64,000 nt of DNA from Lachnospiraceae bacterium (GTDB lineage: Bacteria > Bacillota > Clostridia > Lachnospirales > Lachnospiraceae): contig JAHZFJ010000019.1 of the NCBI GenBank assembly GCA_019421365.1, positions 1 through 64,000 on the forward strand, written 5' to 3'. This document shows positions 25,025 through 32,964 of the stretch, in pieces. Each line of letters starts with the position of its first letter. Position 1 is the stretch's first letter. Position numbers and translations under genes: made by a program. The notes beneath the pieces are model-generated. The model had not been told where the DNA came from, searched no databases, and saw only the letters and a program-made list of their open reading frames with translations.

Positions 25025-25048
25025 GTCTATAAAATGGAGGTCAATAAA

Positions 25049-26359
25049 ATGAAAAAAGTATTATGTAAAATGATAATTAAGCATTTGGAAGGATATTCAG
25101 AGAATGAAGTAGAACAATTACTGGAGATTCCACCCGAAATGGATATGGGTGATTATTCCCTGCCTTGCTTTTCGTTTGCTAAAAGATTAAAAAAATCGCC
25201 TGTTATAATAGCAGACCAATTGAAGATGGACTTAGAAAAGGATCTGGATAAGTCAGTAATATCAGAAATACGAAATATTAATGGATATCTAAACATATTT
25301 CTTAATAAGAGTAATTATATAAAGTTTATATTGGACAATACTCATAATCTTGAGCTTAATTTATGTGCTGAAGGTATTGAGTGGGTCTACAAATTATTAG
25401 ATACAGAATTTGATTATTATTTAGGTGAAAGTTTCTATATGGACAAAGTACCAGCTCTAGTAACAGAGTTGAAAGAAAAAGGTCTACTTGAAGAAAGTCA
25501 AGGAGCGAATATTGTGAGTCTTGAAACCTATAATATGCCACCTTGCTTAATTACAAAGAGTGATGGCAGCTCAATTTATCACTCTCGTGATATGGCAGCA
25601 GTTTTGTATCGTAAGAAGGAATTTAGTTTTGATAAGTGCTTGTATGTCACTGGTATGGAACAAAAATTGCATTTTACGCAGGTTTTTAAAGCAATAGAAT
25701 TAATGGGATATGATTGGACCAGTGGTTTGGTTCACATACCTTATGGTTTAGTAAGTCTTGAAGGTGAGAAGCTATCAACACGTACTGGAAATATAATTTA
25801 TGCAGAAGATATACTTCATGAAGCAATCAAGCGTTCTTCTCAGTTAATAGCAAAGAAAAATCCGAGTTTAAGTAATAAAGATCAAATAGCAGAGATAGTT
25901 GGTATCGGTGCAGTTATATTTCATGATTTATTTAATCAGCGTATCAAAAATGTGAATTTTTCTTGGGAGGAGATACTTAATTTTGATGGTACAACTGGGC
26001 CATATGTACAGTATACCTATGCGCGTGCAAAAAGCATTTTAAGGAAAGGAGATATAGATAAATTAAATTTTAATATTGATACAAATCTGTTATTAGATGA
26101 TTCCAGTTATAATCTAGCTAAAGAAATTGCTTCTTATCCGGAAAAAGTGAAAGAGGCAGCAGCAAGATATGAACCCTCAGTAGTTGCTCGTTATGTTTGG
26201 GGTCTTGCAACGGTATTCAATAAATTCTATCAAGAGTGTAACATATTGAATGCAGAAAAAGATGCTAAAGAAGCTCGTATTGTGTTAGTTTATCTCACAC
26301 AGAAAATTATAAAAGATGCAATGGAACTTTTGGGAATAAAATGTCCTGAAGAAATGTAG
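25049..26359 (+). CDS. Arginyl-tRNA synthetase paralogue lacking the HIGH segment
   Basis: 436 aa against about 560-590 for normal ArgS. The N-terminal domain (residues 1-95: DMGDYSLPCFSFAKRLKKSP, NGYLNIFLNKSNY), the insertion and second half of the Rossmann core (FDYYLGESFYMDKVPALVTELKEKGLL; DGSSIYHSRDMAAVLYR), the KMSKS-equivalent GEKLSTRTGN (about residue 240) and the anticodon-binding helices (TTGPYVQYTYARAKSIL; EPSVVARYVWGLATVFNKFY) are kept. The segment from about residue 100 that should hold HIGH and the first ATP-binding half, roughly 110-130 residues, is missing in frame. The true start is 25049, after ATGGAGGTC. It may be a decaying copy or a paralogue with a new non-aminoacylating role. 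Confidence 0.85.
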   Translation: MKKVLCKMIIKHLEGYSENEVEQLLEIPPEMDMGDYSLPCFSFAKRLKKSPVIIADQLKMDLEKDLDKSVISEIRNINGYLNIFLNKSNYIKFILDNTHNLELNLCAEGIEWVYKLLDTEFDYYLGESFYMDKVPALVTELKEKGLLEESQGANIVSLETYNMPPCLITKSDGSSIYHSRDMAAVLYRKKEFSFDKCLYVTGMEQKLHFTQVFKAIELMGYDWTSGLVHIPYGLVSLEGEKLSTRTGNIIYAEDILHEAIKRSSQLIAKKNPSLSNKDQIAEIVGIGAVIFHDLFNQRIKNVNFSWEEILNFDGTTGPYVQYTYARAKSILRKGDIDKLNFNIDTNLLLDDSSYNLAKEIASYPEKVKEAAARYEPSVVARYVWGLATVFNKFYQECNILNAEKDAKEARIVLVYLTQKIIKDAMELLGIKCPEEM

Positions 26360-26497
26360 ATTGATAGTTAAATGTGGAAGGGTTATTCCGTATTGTGGAA
26401 AATGCATTGATACAATTATATTAGAGTATAGCCCCTCCAGTTGAATATATGAATAAGAGGTGTGCATGAAAGCTAGAATTAAAATTTTTAATAGTAT

Positions 26498-26526
26498 TTG
26501 ACTATCCTAATTTTGGAATATATAAT
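26498..26526 (+). promoter_or_regulatory. Consensus promoter before the MRRR mini-ORF
   Basis: TTGACT (26498-26503), 17-base spacer, TATAAT (26521-26526). It resembles the promoter at 24716 in both hexamers and in the ATTTTG spacer core. Confidence 0.75.
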
Positions 26527-26560
26527 ATGAAAAACTTAATCTTTTTAACGGAGGCAAATT

Positions 26561-26575
26561 ATGAGAAGAAGATGA
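26561..26575 (+). CDS. Possible mini leader ORF encoding MRRR
   Basis: ATG AGA AGA AGA TGA, with the strong ribosome site ACGGAGG eight bases upstream and a consensus promoter 35 bases before that. A four-codon Arg-only peptide resembles minimal stalling leaders (R-x-R arrest motif). No clear terminator follows in the 100 bases before the broken GNAT gene, so a control circuit is not complete. It may be a relic of an attenuated unit. The rest of 26360-26676 shows nothing further. Confidence 0.4.
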   Translation: MRRR

Positions 26576-26676
26576 AATAAGTGGGGGAGAACATGAGAAT
26601 ATCAGTTTTATAACCTAACATATAGGCCAGCCTCAAGGTACTGCTAAACGAAAGATGATACGAAAGGAACTAAAAT

Positions 26677-27272
26677 TTGAAAAATCACAATACACCTACA
26701 ATAGAAACAGATAGATTAATATTAAGAAAGTTCACTAAAAATGACAGAGAAGCCTTATTCGATATATACAAGGACAAGGAAGTAAATACCTATCTACCAT
26801 GGTTTCCTTTGAAATCAATTGAAGAAACTGATCAATTTTTTATAGATAAATACGAAGAAGTATATCAACAGTCAAAAGGATATAAATATGCTATTTGCTT
26901 GAAATCAGATAATGTGCCGATTGGATATGTTAGTGTGAGTAATGATGATAGCCATGATTTAGGTTATGGATTACGTAAAGAATTTTGGCACAGAGGGATT
27001 GTAACAGAGGCGGGTAAAGCAGTTATAGAACAAGTGAAAAACGATGGAATTCTGTATGTTCAGCCACTCACGATGTAAATAATCCTCGTAGCGGCGAAGT
27101 GATGAAAAAATTAGGTATGAGTTATAAGTATTCCTATGAAGAACAGTGGCAACCGAAAGATATATTGGTCATATTTAGAATGTATCAATTGAATTTAGAT
27201 GGACGGAATGACCGTGTCTATAAGAAATATTGGGACAAATCATCAGTGCACTTTGTTGAAAAGGAAGTGTAA
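26677..27272 (+). pseudogene. Frameshifted GNAT acetyltransferase (RimJ/RimL type)
   Basis: TTG start after CGAAAGGAACT. The first frame gives PTIETDRLILRKFTKNDREALFDIYKDKEVNTYLPWFP and the CoA-loop region GYGLRKEFWHRGIVTEAGKAV, normal for this family. Near 27060 one base is lost: frame one stops at 27076-27078, while the other continues ATHDVNNPRSGEVMKKLGMSYKYSYEEQWQPKD to TAA 27270-27272, which is the expected C-terminus. A complete gene of about 198 codons has therefore been broken by a single-base deletion, apparently recently because the rest is well preserved. Confidence 0.85.
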
Positions 27273-27308
27273 ATTAATTTCAAGAACCCGAAAGGTAGAG
27301 GGAGACGT

Positions 27309-28070
27309 ATGATGGATTATAATGAAATTCTCGATAAAATTGCATATGAATATCAAGATATCTTAAAGGATAATTTAGTTGGAATATATGTACATGGTTC
27401 TATAGCATTTGACTGTTTTAATTCGATCAAAAGTGATATTGATTTTTTAGTAGTTGTAGCTAATCCACCGGCAATTGAAGAAAAAGAAGAATTAATAAAA
27501 ACTCTGTTAGATTTATCAGCAGACGCACCACCAAAAGGCTTCGAGATGAGTTTAGTTTTATCAAGTGCATGCAAAAACTTTATTTATCCAACCCCATTCG
27601 AATTACATTATTCAATTGCTCATTTGCAGCGTTGTAAAGATGACTTGAGAGAATATTGTACATCAATGAATGGTATAGATAAGGATTTGGCTGCACATTT
27701 TACAATTATTAAACATGTTGGATACACTCTATTTGGGAAACAAATACCAGATGTCTTTGGAGAGGTGCCTAAGGAGAATTATTTAGATAGCATTAAATCT
27801 GATGTAGAGGATTCAAAGGCAGATGTCATTGAGAACCCAGTCTACATAATCTTAAATTTATGCCGTGTGCTTGCATATAAAAATAATGGCTTAGTTTTAT
27901 CAAAGGAGCAAGGAGGGGTATGGGGAATAGAAAATCTACCGAAGCAATATATAGCATTGGTATCAAAAGCATTGAATAATTACAAATCAAAAGAAATAGA
28001 AGAAAGTTTTGACGGAGAACAATCAATAAATTTTTGTAACTATATGATTGAGAATATATTTACTAGATAA
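27309..28070 (+). CDS. Aminoglycoside adenylyltransferase-like nucleotidyltransferase
   Basis: 253 aa. The N-terminal nucleotidyltransferase domain has GIYVHGSIAFDCFNSIKSDIDFLVVV (G-S then D-x-D, metal-binding Asp residues). The C-terminal helical part with NPVYIILNLCRVLAYKNNGLVLSKEQGGVWG matches the DUF4111 domain of AadA/ANT(9) enzymes, where a conserved Trp/Glu segment binds the drug. It could adenylylate an aminoglycoside such as streptomycin or spectinomycin; the substrate is not shown. GAGGGAGACGT precedes ATG 27309; the second ATG at 27312 is equally possible. Confidence 0.85.
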   Translation: MMDYNEILDKIAYEYQDILKDNLVGIYVHGSIAFDCFNSIKSDIDFLVVVANPPAIEEKEELIKTLLDLSADAPPKGFEMSLVLSSACKNFIYPTPFELHYSIAHLQRCKDDLREYCTSMNGIDKDLAAHFTIIKHVGYTLFGKQIPDVFGEVPKENYLDSIKSDVEDSKADVIENPVYIILNLCRVLAYKNNGLVLSKEQGGVWGIENLPKQYIALVSKALNNYKSKEIEESFDGEQSINFCNYMIENIFTR

Positions 28071-28099
28071 CTATGGGATAAATTTAATGGAGGAGTACT

Positions 28100-28465
28100 A
28101 TGAATAAGAGAAATATAAAACCGGCTATGTTTTTAGCAATGATATTACTTGTATTGTATTTAGTAACAAGATATTGTTTGTCAGATTTTTATACTCCTGA
28201 GTGGAGTGCAAGACATATCTACTGGATAGTGTCTTTAATTATAGGTTTTCCTGCATTGTTTGGGAAAATTAGATTTTCTATCATTACTTTGGTTGGATAC
28301 ATTATAGGGATTATATCAGGTGAGATCTTTGGTGGGTTTAGAGCGAATGTTGGGCCACAGTATACACACTATGGATGGCTTATATGCATACTTGTTCTTA
28401 TAGTAATTTCTTGTATAGGGATATTGATTGAGCGTCGTATGGTTATGAGAGGAGAATCATTATGA
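28100..28465 (+). CDS. Hypothetical membrane protein, 121 aa
   Basis: ATGGAGGAGTACT precedes the ATG. Four likely membrane helices: about residues 9-27 (MFLAMILLVLYLVTRYC), 41-55, 60-80 (ITLVGYIIGIISGEIFGGF) and 93-111 (GWLICILVLIVISCIGILI). The C-terminus is basic. The stop overlaps the next ATG (28462), so the two membrane proteins are coupled and may form one complex. Family unknown. Confidence 0.78.
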   Translation: MNKRNIKPAMFLAMILLVLYLVTRYCLSDFYTPEWSARHIYWIVSLIIGFPALFGKIRFSIITLVGYIIGIISGEIFGGFRANVGPQYTHYGWLICILVLIVISCIGILIERRMVMRGESL

Positions 28466-28710
28466 AAAAAACAGGATTTATAATCGGATCAGTAGAAATT
28501 ATGCTGGGGTTAGTTTGTCTAATTGTGGCGAACATAATTAATGAGATTATTCCTAAAATTGCAAAAATGTGTTTCATGTTCAATTATGGTGGATTATCGG
28601 AGACAGCGTATAGTCTAAATTTAAGTATAGCAAATTCTGCTTCAATTTGTCTATGTGTTCTAGGCATATTAACAATTACTTACTTTGTTTTTTATAAAAA
28701 AGAACAATAG
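28462..28710 (+). CDS. Hypothetical membrane protein, 82 aa
   Basis: Starts within the stop of the preceding gene (ATGA overlap), with AGAGGAGAATC as ribosome site. Two membrane helices (about residues 5-24, IIGSVEIMLGLVCLIVANII; and 55-76, SASICLCVLGILTITYFVFY) are separated by an exported or cytoplasmic loop. Partner of the 121 aa protein. Function unknown. Confidence 0.75.
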   Translation: MKKTGFIIGSVEIMLGLVCLIVANIINEIIPKIAKMCFMFNYGGLSETAYSLNLSIANSASICLCVLGILTITYFVFYKKEQ

Positions 28711-28841
28711 ATTAGAAAATATAGCATGATTCTTTCTTGAAAATATTACGTTTTTAAACTATATTAGTATAATGTTATCATACGAAACCAACTTAGCGGA
28801 GGATTTGACAACCCAATAAGTTTACATTAAGGAGTTAGTAT

Positions 28842-29423
28842 ATGAGAGAACTTAAAAGTATAGAGGAAAAAATTCTAGATAGTGCATTATATCTAATTGG
28901 GAAACAAGGAACTTGTAATGTTCCGATTCGAGCAATAGCTAAGGAAGCGGGCGTTAATGTTAGTGCAATTAATTATTACTTTGGTACGAAAGAAGAGATG
29001 CTTCGGAATACAAAGGAATTCTTTATTAATAATTCAATCGGAATTTATTCTATTCTCGATCAGGAGGAGTATCCAGAGGAGGAGAGACTTGTCTTGTTTG
29101 CGAATGAGATTATGGAATATACCATACATTATTCAGGATTGACGGCCATTTTTAAAGAGGCAGAACGATTAAAGGAGGAGGATGAGGTATCCAAGAGCAT
29201 TATTGAGGTGACCAGAGAATTACATACAAAGATGAATAGGATTTTAAATTCTGTTGCAAAGAGTAATCCTTCTGTATCTCAATATAATAGTATGATTTTT
29301 ATGGCTGCGTTAACTTATCCAGCAGAAAAACAAGATTCATTTGGTTATGACCATGTATTATTGACTAATAAAGAGAAAAGAATCGAGTATATCAAACATA
29401 TTATTAATCTTATAAAGAAGTAA
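28842..29423 (+). CDS. TetR/AcrR-family transcriptional regulator
   Basis: 193 aa. The N-terminal DNA-binding domain (residues 5-55) reads EEKILDSALYLIGKQGTCNVPIRAIAKEAGVNVSAINYYFGTKEEML, the TetR helix-turn-helix with its conserved Y-Y-F-G-T-K. The remaining about 140 residues are the ligand-binding helices with no family-specific motif. AAGGAGTTAGTAT precedes the ATG. It is followed by a terminator and then by the flavoenzyme gene, whose promoter region contains the palindrome AAACAA-A-TTGTTT, a plausible target. It may sense an electrophile or oxidant. Confidence 0.9.
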   Translation: MRELKSIEEKILDSALYLIGKQGTCNVPIRAIAKEAGVNVSAINYYFGTKEEMLRNTKEFFINNSIGIYSILDQEEYPEEERLVLFANEIMEYTIHYSGLTAIFKEAERLKEEDEVSKSIIEVTRELHTKMNRILNSVAKSNPSVSQYNSMIFMAALTYPAEKQDSFGYDHVLLTNKEKRIEYIKHIINLIKK

Positions 29424-29473
29424 AAGTCAGATTATAAATGTGTGAATTTCAAATCAGTTTGGTAACAAAAATC

Positions 29474-29502
29474 GAGAGGTGCTTATGATAGCGCCTCTTT
29501 TT
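29474..29502 (+). terminator. Rho-independent terminator after the TetR gene
   Basis: AGAGGTGC (29475-29482) pairs with GCGCCTCT (29491-29498), including one G-T pair, then TTTTTG. Confidence 0.8.
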
Positions 29503-29555
29503 GCATTGTAGGAAGTTTATTATATATGGTCAGAAATAATCCGTTCTTAAAATTC

Positions 29556-29605
29556 AAACAAATTGTTTTAAACAGATTGATTTAATTTCTTGGATAGTTT
29601 ATAAT
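29556..29605 (+). promoter_or_regulatory. Promoter with candidate TetR operator
   Basis: TTGATT (29577-29582), 17-base spacer, TATAAT (29600-29605). Just upstream of the -35 box, AAACAA-A-TTGTTT (29556-29568) is a perfect 13-base palindrome. It may be bound by the TetR protein encoded immediately before; binding is inferred. Confidence 0.6.
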
Positions 29606-29657
29606 TATAGTATGTAACATTGTTAAAAATTTAATTATCAAAGAAAGGCGAGATATT

Positions 29658-31595
29658 ATGAAGTACAATCATCTTTTTAGCTCAATTAAAATTAGAGGAC
29701 TAGAATTAAAAAACCGTGTAGTATTTCCTGCAATGGGTACCAAAATGGCAACAGAAGACAAATTTGTTACCGATCAGATTATCGACTATCATGTAGCAAG
29801 AGTAGTAGGAGGTTGTGGACTTAATTTCACGGAAGTATGTAGTGTTTATAAGAAAGCTGCACCAAAACATTTTATGGCTATATCTGAAGACAAATACATA
29901 CCAAGGTTGAAGAAGTTAGCTGACGCGATTCATGAGGCAGGAGGAAAGGCAGGAGTTCAGCTTTGGCTTGGTGGTTTTGCCGTGGCTAGTGATCCAGCAG
30001 CAATGATAATTGTACCAAGTGATACTCCAGTTACAGGAACGGATCATGTGATTAAAGGTGCTAGTCTTGATACCATAAAAGAGGCAGTAGAAGCTTATGG
30101 CGAAGCTGCTAAACGTGCTGTAGAAGCCGGGTACGACACCTTGGAATTCCATGCAGGACATAATTATGTACCCCATACTTTCCTAAGTCCATTCTTTAAT
30201 CGTAGAACTGATGAGTATGGTGGATCCTTTGAGAATCGTGCACGTTTCTCTTTGGAATGCATTCGTTCCATTCGTAATAATATACCAGAAGATATGCCTT
30301 TATTTATGAGAATAGACGCGCATGACGATTATTTAGATGGTGGACTTACCATTGAGGAAGTAATTGAGTTTTGCAAATTAGCGAAGGAAGCTGGTGTAGA
30401 TGTAGTTGATGTATCCAGGGGTAATTTTTCTTCTTCTGCAATTAAATATGAAGTACCTCCGATCGATTTACCAAGAGGTTTTAATGTGGAGAATGCAGCT
30501 AGAATCAGAAAAGAGACTGGACTTATCACAGTAGCGGTTGGAAGAATTAATGAACCTTTGCTAGCAGAAGAAATCCTTTCAGAGGATAAAGCAGATATGG
30601 TTGTAATTGGCCGTGGACAGCTAGCTGATCCTGATTTTTGTAATAAAGCATTAAGTGGGGACGAAGATAGTATCGTTCGCTGTATCGGTTGTAATCAAGG
30701 TTGCTATGATGGATTTGTTGCACAAGATGTTCCTTATATAACTTGCATGAGAAATCCTGCACTTGGAAGAGAAAAGGAATATGCATTGATTAAGACGACG
30801 ACTCCTAAGAAAGTACTAATTGCAGGTGGTGGTGTTGCAGGCCTTGAAGCAGCAATTACCCTTAAGAGACGAGGACATCATCCGATTGTCTGTGAAGCAG
30901 CAGAGCATTTGGGTGGACAATTCGTCTTGGCAGGAGCTGCGCCAAGGAAAGAAGAAATGAAAGAAGCTGCTATCTGGATGGGAGAACAAGCAAAAAGAGA
31001 AGGTATCGAGATACGTTTAGCAACACCTATTACTACTGAAGTAATTGAGAAGGAAGCACCACAAGATGTAATTATTGCAATTGGAGCAGCGCCAATGAAA
31101 CTTCATATTCCTGGAGCAGAATTACCACATGTTACTAACTCTCATGATGTACTTGAGGGAACTGTACCGTTAGATGGAAAAGTAGTTATTATTGGTGGAG
31201 GCCTTGTAGGACTTGAGGTTGCAGAATATCTTGAAGGAAAGGCTAAAGAGATTACTGTTGTAGAGATGCTTGATCAGGTAGGCAAAGATTTAGGTGATCT
31301 TCGTAAAATTACAGTAATGGAAAATATCTATCACGCAGGTGTTCAAACAGTAACTGGTGCTACATGTACTGAGATTTTAGCAAATGCTGTTCTTGTGGAA
31401 AAAGAAGGACGCACTGAGAGTATACCTTGTGATTATGTAGTTGTTGCCATTGGTGCAAAGGCTCGTAATTTTGATGACATTGCGTCTTTTTGTAATGAGC
31501 AAGGAATTGCATATCATGTTATTGGAGATGCTGTTCGTGCTAGAAGAGCACTTAATGCGACAGCAGAGGCAGCAACTATTGCTAGAGCAATTTAG
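29658..31595 (+). CDS. OYE-type NADH:flavin oxidoreductase / 2-enoate reductase family enzyme
   Basis: 645 aa, cytosolic, three parts. (1) FMN-binding TIM barrel, residues 1-340: LKNRVVFPAMGTKMA, FHAGHNYVPHTFLSPFFNRRTDEYGGSFENRARF (H-x2-H substrate anion site equivalent and Tyr). (2) [4Fe-4S] cysteines CIGCNQGC...C (about residues 346-367). (3) FAD/NAD domains with VLIAGGGVAGLEAAITL (about 384-400) and VVIIGGGLVGLEVAEYL (about 511-527). This is the architecture of 2-enoate reductase, 2,4-dienoyl-CoA reductase and bile-acid 7-dehydroxylation flavoenzymes. It would reduce an activated C=C bond; the substrate is unknown. AAAGGCGAG gives the ribosome site. The context with SOR and ferritin suggests stress or electrophile defence. 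Confidence 0.92.
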   Translation: MKYNHLFSSIKIRGLELKNRVVFPAMGTKMATEDKFVTDQIIDYHVARVVGGCGLNFTEVCSVYKKAAPKHFMAISEDKYIPRLKKLADAIHEAGGKAGVQLWLGGFAVASDPAAMIIVPSDTPVTGTDHVIKGASLDTIKEAVEAYGEAAKRAVEAGYDTLEFHAGHNYVPHTFLSPFFNRRTDEYGGSFENRARFSLECIRSIRNNIPEDMPLFMRIDAHDDYLDGGLTIEEVIEFCKLAKEAGVDVVDVSRGNFSSSAIKYEVPPIDLPRGFNVENAARIRKETGLITVAVGRINEPLLAEEILSEDKADMVVIGRGQLADPDFCNKALSGDEDSIVRCIGCNQGCYDGFVAQDVPYITCMRNPALGREKEYALIKTTTPKKVLIAGGGVAGLEAAITLKRRGHHPIVCEAAEHLGGQFVLAGAAPRKEEMKEAAIWMGEQAKREGIEIRLATPITTEVIEKEAPQDVIIAIGAAPMKLHIPGAELPHVTNSHDVLEGTVPLDGKVVIIGGGLVGLEVAEYLEGKAKEITVVEMLDQVGKDLGDLRKITVMENIYHAGVQTVTGATCTEILANAVLVEKEGRTESIPCDYVVVAIGAKARNFDDIASFCNEQGIAYHVIGDAVRARRALNATAEAATIARAI

Positions 31596-31778
31596 AGCCG
31601 AATATAAAGAAAAGTCTTAAAAATTTATAAATCCTCTTAGTTTTCATATAGAGAATATTGTAATTAATTCGAAGTTGAGTTATAATTTTAGATAGCTTTA
31701 CATAGATATTAATATTTTCAGTTATTAAAAGAGTTTGTTTATCTTTTGATATAAAATAGTAAAATGGAGGATATAATT

Positions 31779-32171
31779 ATGGAAAGAGAAGAACAAAAGT
31801 TTTATATTTGTAAGCATTGTGGTAATATTATTTCGTTTGTGAAACGTTCAGGTGCACCGATAACATGCTGTGGAGAAAAGATGACAGAGTTAGTACCTAA
31901 TACTACAGATGCAGCAACAGAAAAGCATGTACCAGTAATTACTGTTGAAGGAAATCAAGTTACAGTTGATGTTGGTTCAGTAGCGCATCCTATGATAGAG
32001 GAACATTACATTGGTTGGATATATATCCAGACTGAAAAAGGTGGACAACGTAAAGAACTTAAACCAAATGATAAACCATCAGCTACATTTGCACTTACAG
32101 ACGATGATAAATTAGTAAGAGCATATGAATATTGTAATCTTCATGGATTATGGAAAAAAGATTATCAATAA
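31779..32171 (+). CDS. Desulfoferrodoxin-type superoxide reductase
   Basis: 130 aa. The N-terminal desulforedoxin knuckle has C11-x2-C14-x15-C30-C31 for the FeCys4 centre. The catalytic centre ligands are recognisable: His in EKHVP, His in VAHPM, His in EEHYIGW and Cys/His in CNLHGLW (FeHis4Cys). It reduces superoxide to hydrogen peroxide without releasing oxygen, as expected in an anaerobe. ATGGAGGATATAATT gives the ribosome site for ATG 31779; the ATG at 31764 overlaps that site and is rejected. It lies between the flavoenzyme and ferritin genes. Confidence 0.94.
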   Translation: MEREEQKFYICKHCGNIISFVKRSGAPITCCGEKMTELVPNTTDAATEKHVPVITVEGNQVTVDVGSVAHPMIEEHYIGWIYIQTEKGGQRKELKPNDKPSATFALTDDDKLVRAYEYCNLHGLWKKDYQ

Positions 32172-32238
32172 TGAATTAATAGCTAATGTATGTTTTATGT
32201 AGACTATTGAAAGTAGTAGAAAGAGAAGGAGTGTCATC

Positions 32239-32751
32239 ATGCTTAACCAAGAGATTGTTAAATTACTTAACGAGCAGATAAACAAAGAATTTTACTCTTC
32301 TTACTTATATTTAGATATTGCAAATTATTTTGCAGATCAGAGTTTAAATGGATTTGAAAATTGGTTCTATATACAGGCACAAGAAGAATTAGATCATGCA
32401 CTTTTATTTAGAAAGTACTTATTAAATAATGGTGAATCAGTTCACTCAGCTGGAATTGCTGCTAATTTTGATAAATACAATGATTTTCGTGAGCCATTAG
32501 TAAAAGTATTAGAACATGAGGAGTCTATAACTAGTTCAATACATAACATATATGAAAAGGCTTATAAATTGAATGATTTCCGTACGACTCAGTTCTTAGA
32601 TTGGTTTGTTAAGGAACAAGGTGAAGAAGAGAAGAATGCTGGCGATAATATCAAAAGATATGACCTATTCGGCGGTGATGCTAAGGGACTATTCATGTTA
32701 GATAATGAATTAAGTACTCGTGTATATACAGCACCATCATTAGTCATATAG
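32239..32751 (+). CDS. Ferritin (non-haem iron storage)
   Basis: 170 aa, the usual length of bacterial FtnA. The four-helix bundle has ferroxidase residues in NKEFYSSYLYLDIANYF (Glu/Tyr) and QAQEELDHALLFRKY (Glu, Glu, His), with the third-helix ligand in KEQGEEEKNA. It would oxidise and store ferrous iron, lowering Fenton chemistry, which fits the adjacent superoxide reductase. AGAAGGAGTGTCATC precedes the ATG. A strong terminator follows at 32809. Confidence 0.93.
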   Translation: MLNQEIVKLLNEQINKEFYSSYLYLDIANYFADQSLNGFENWFYIQAQEELDHALLFRKYLLNNGESVHSAGIAANFDKYNDFREPLVKVLEHEESITSSIHNIYEKAYKLNDFRTTQFLDWFVKEQGEEEKNAGDNIKRYDLFGGDAKGLFMLDNELSTRVYTAPSLVI

Positions 32752-32808
32752 ATAGGACACAGCACCTGATTTAGTAGATAAGTTTTGTTATTAATAAAGA
32801 TAAAAAAA

Positions 32809-32845
32809 GAAATTCCAGATTGATTATCACTGGAATTTCTTTTTT
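32809..32845 (+). terminator. Rho-independent terminator after ferritin
   Basis: GAAATTCCAG (32809-32818) and CTGGAATTTC (32830-32839) form a perfect 10-bp stem followed by seven T. A-rich sequence upstream allows termination in both directions. Confidence 0.9.
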
Positions 32846-32964
32846 ATTAAACAGAGGTAATTACACTTATAAAATAAAATGGTTGTAAAGTAAGAAATTA
32901 TATATTATTATAGTAATGTCGTAAAGTAAAGTGATAAAGTATAATGAAGAAATAGGAAAAGAAA

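Noticed and set aside
24750..25048. T-box riboswitch before the argS-like gene
   Set aside because: No T-box sequence (AGGGTGG...ACCGCG type) or stem I specifier arrangement is visible. A coding leader with Arg codons explains the region better.
14385..28710. Chromosomal integron cassette array
   Set aside because: The single-gene layout suggests it, but no attC-like imperfect palindromes recur between the genes and no integrase is present.
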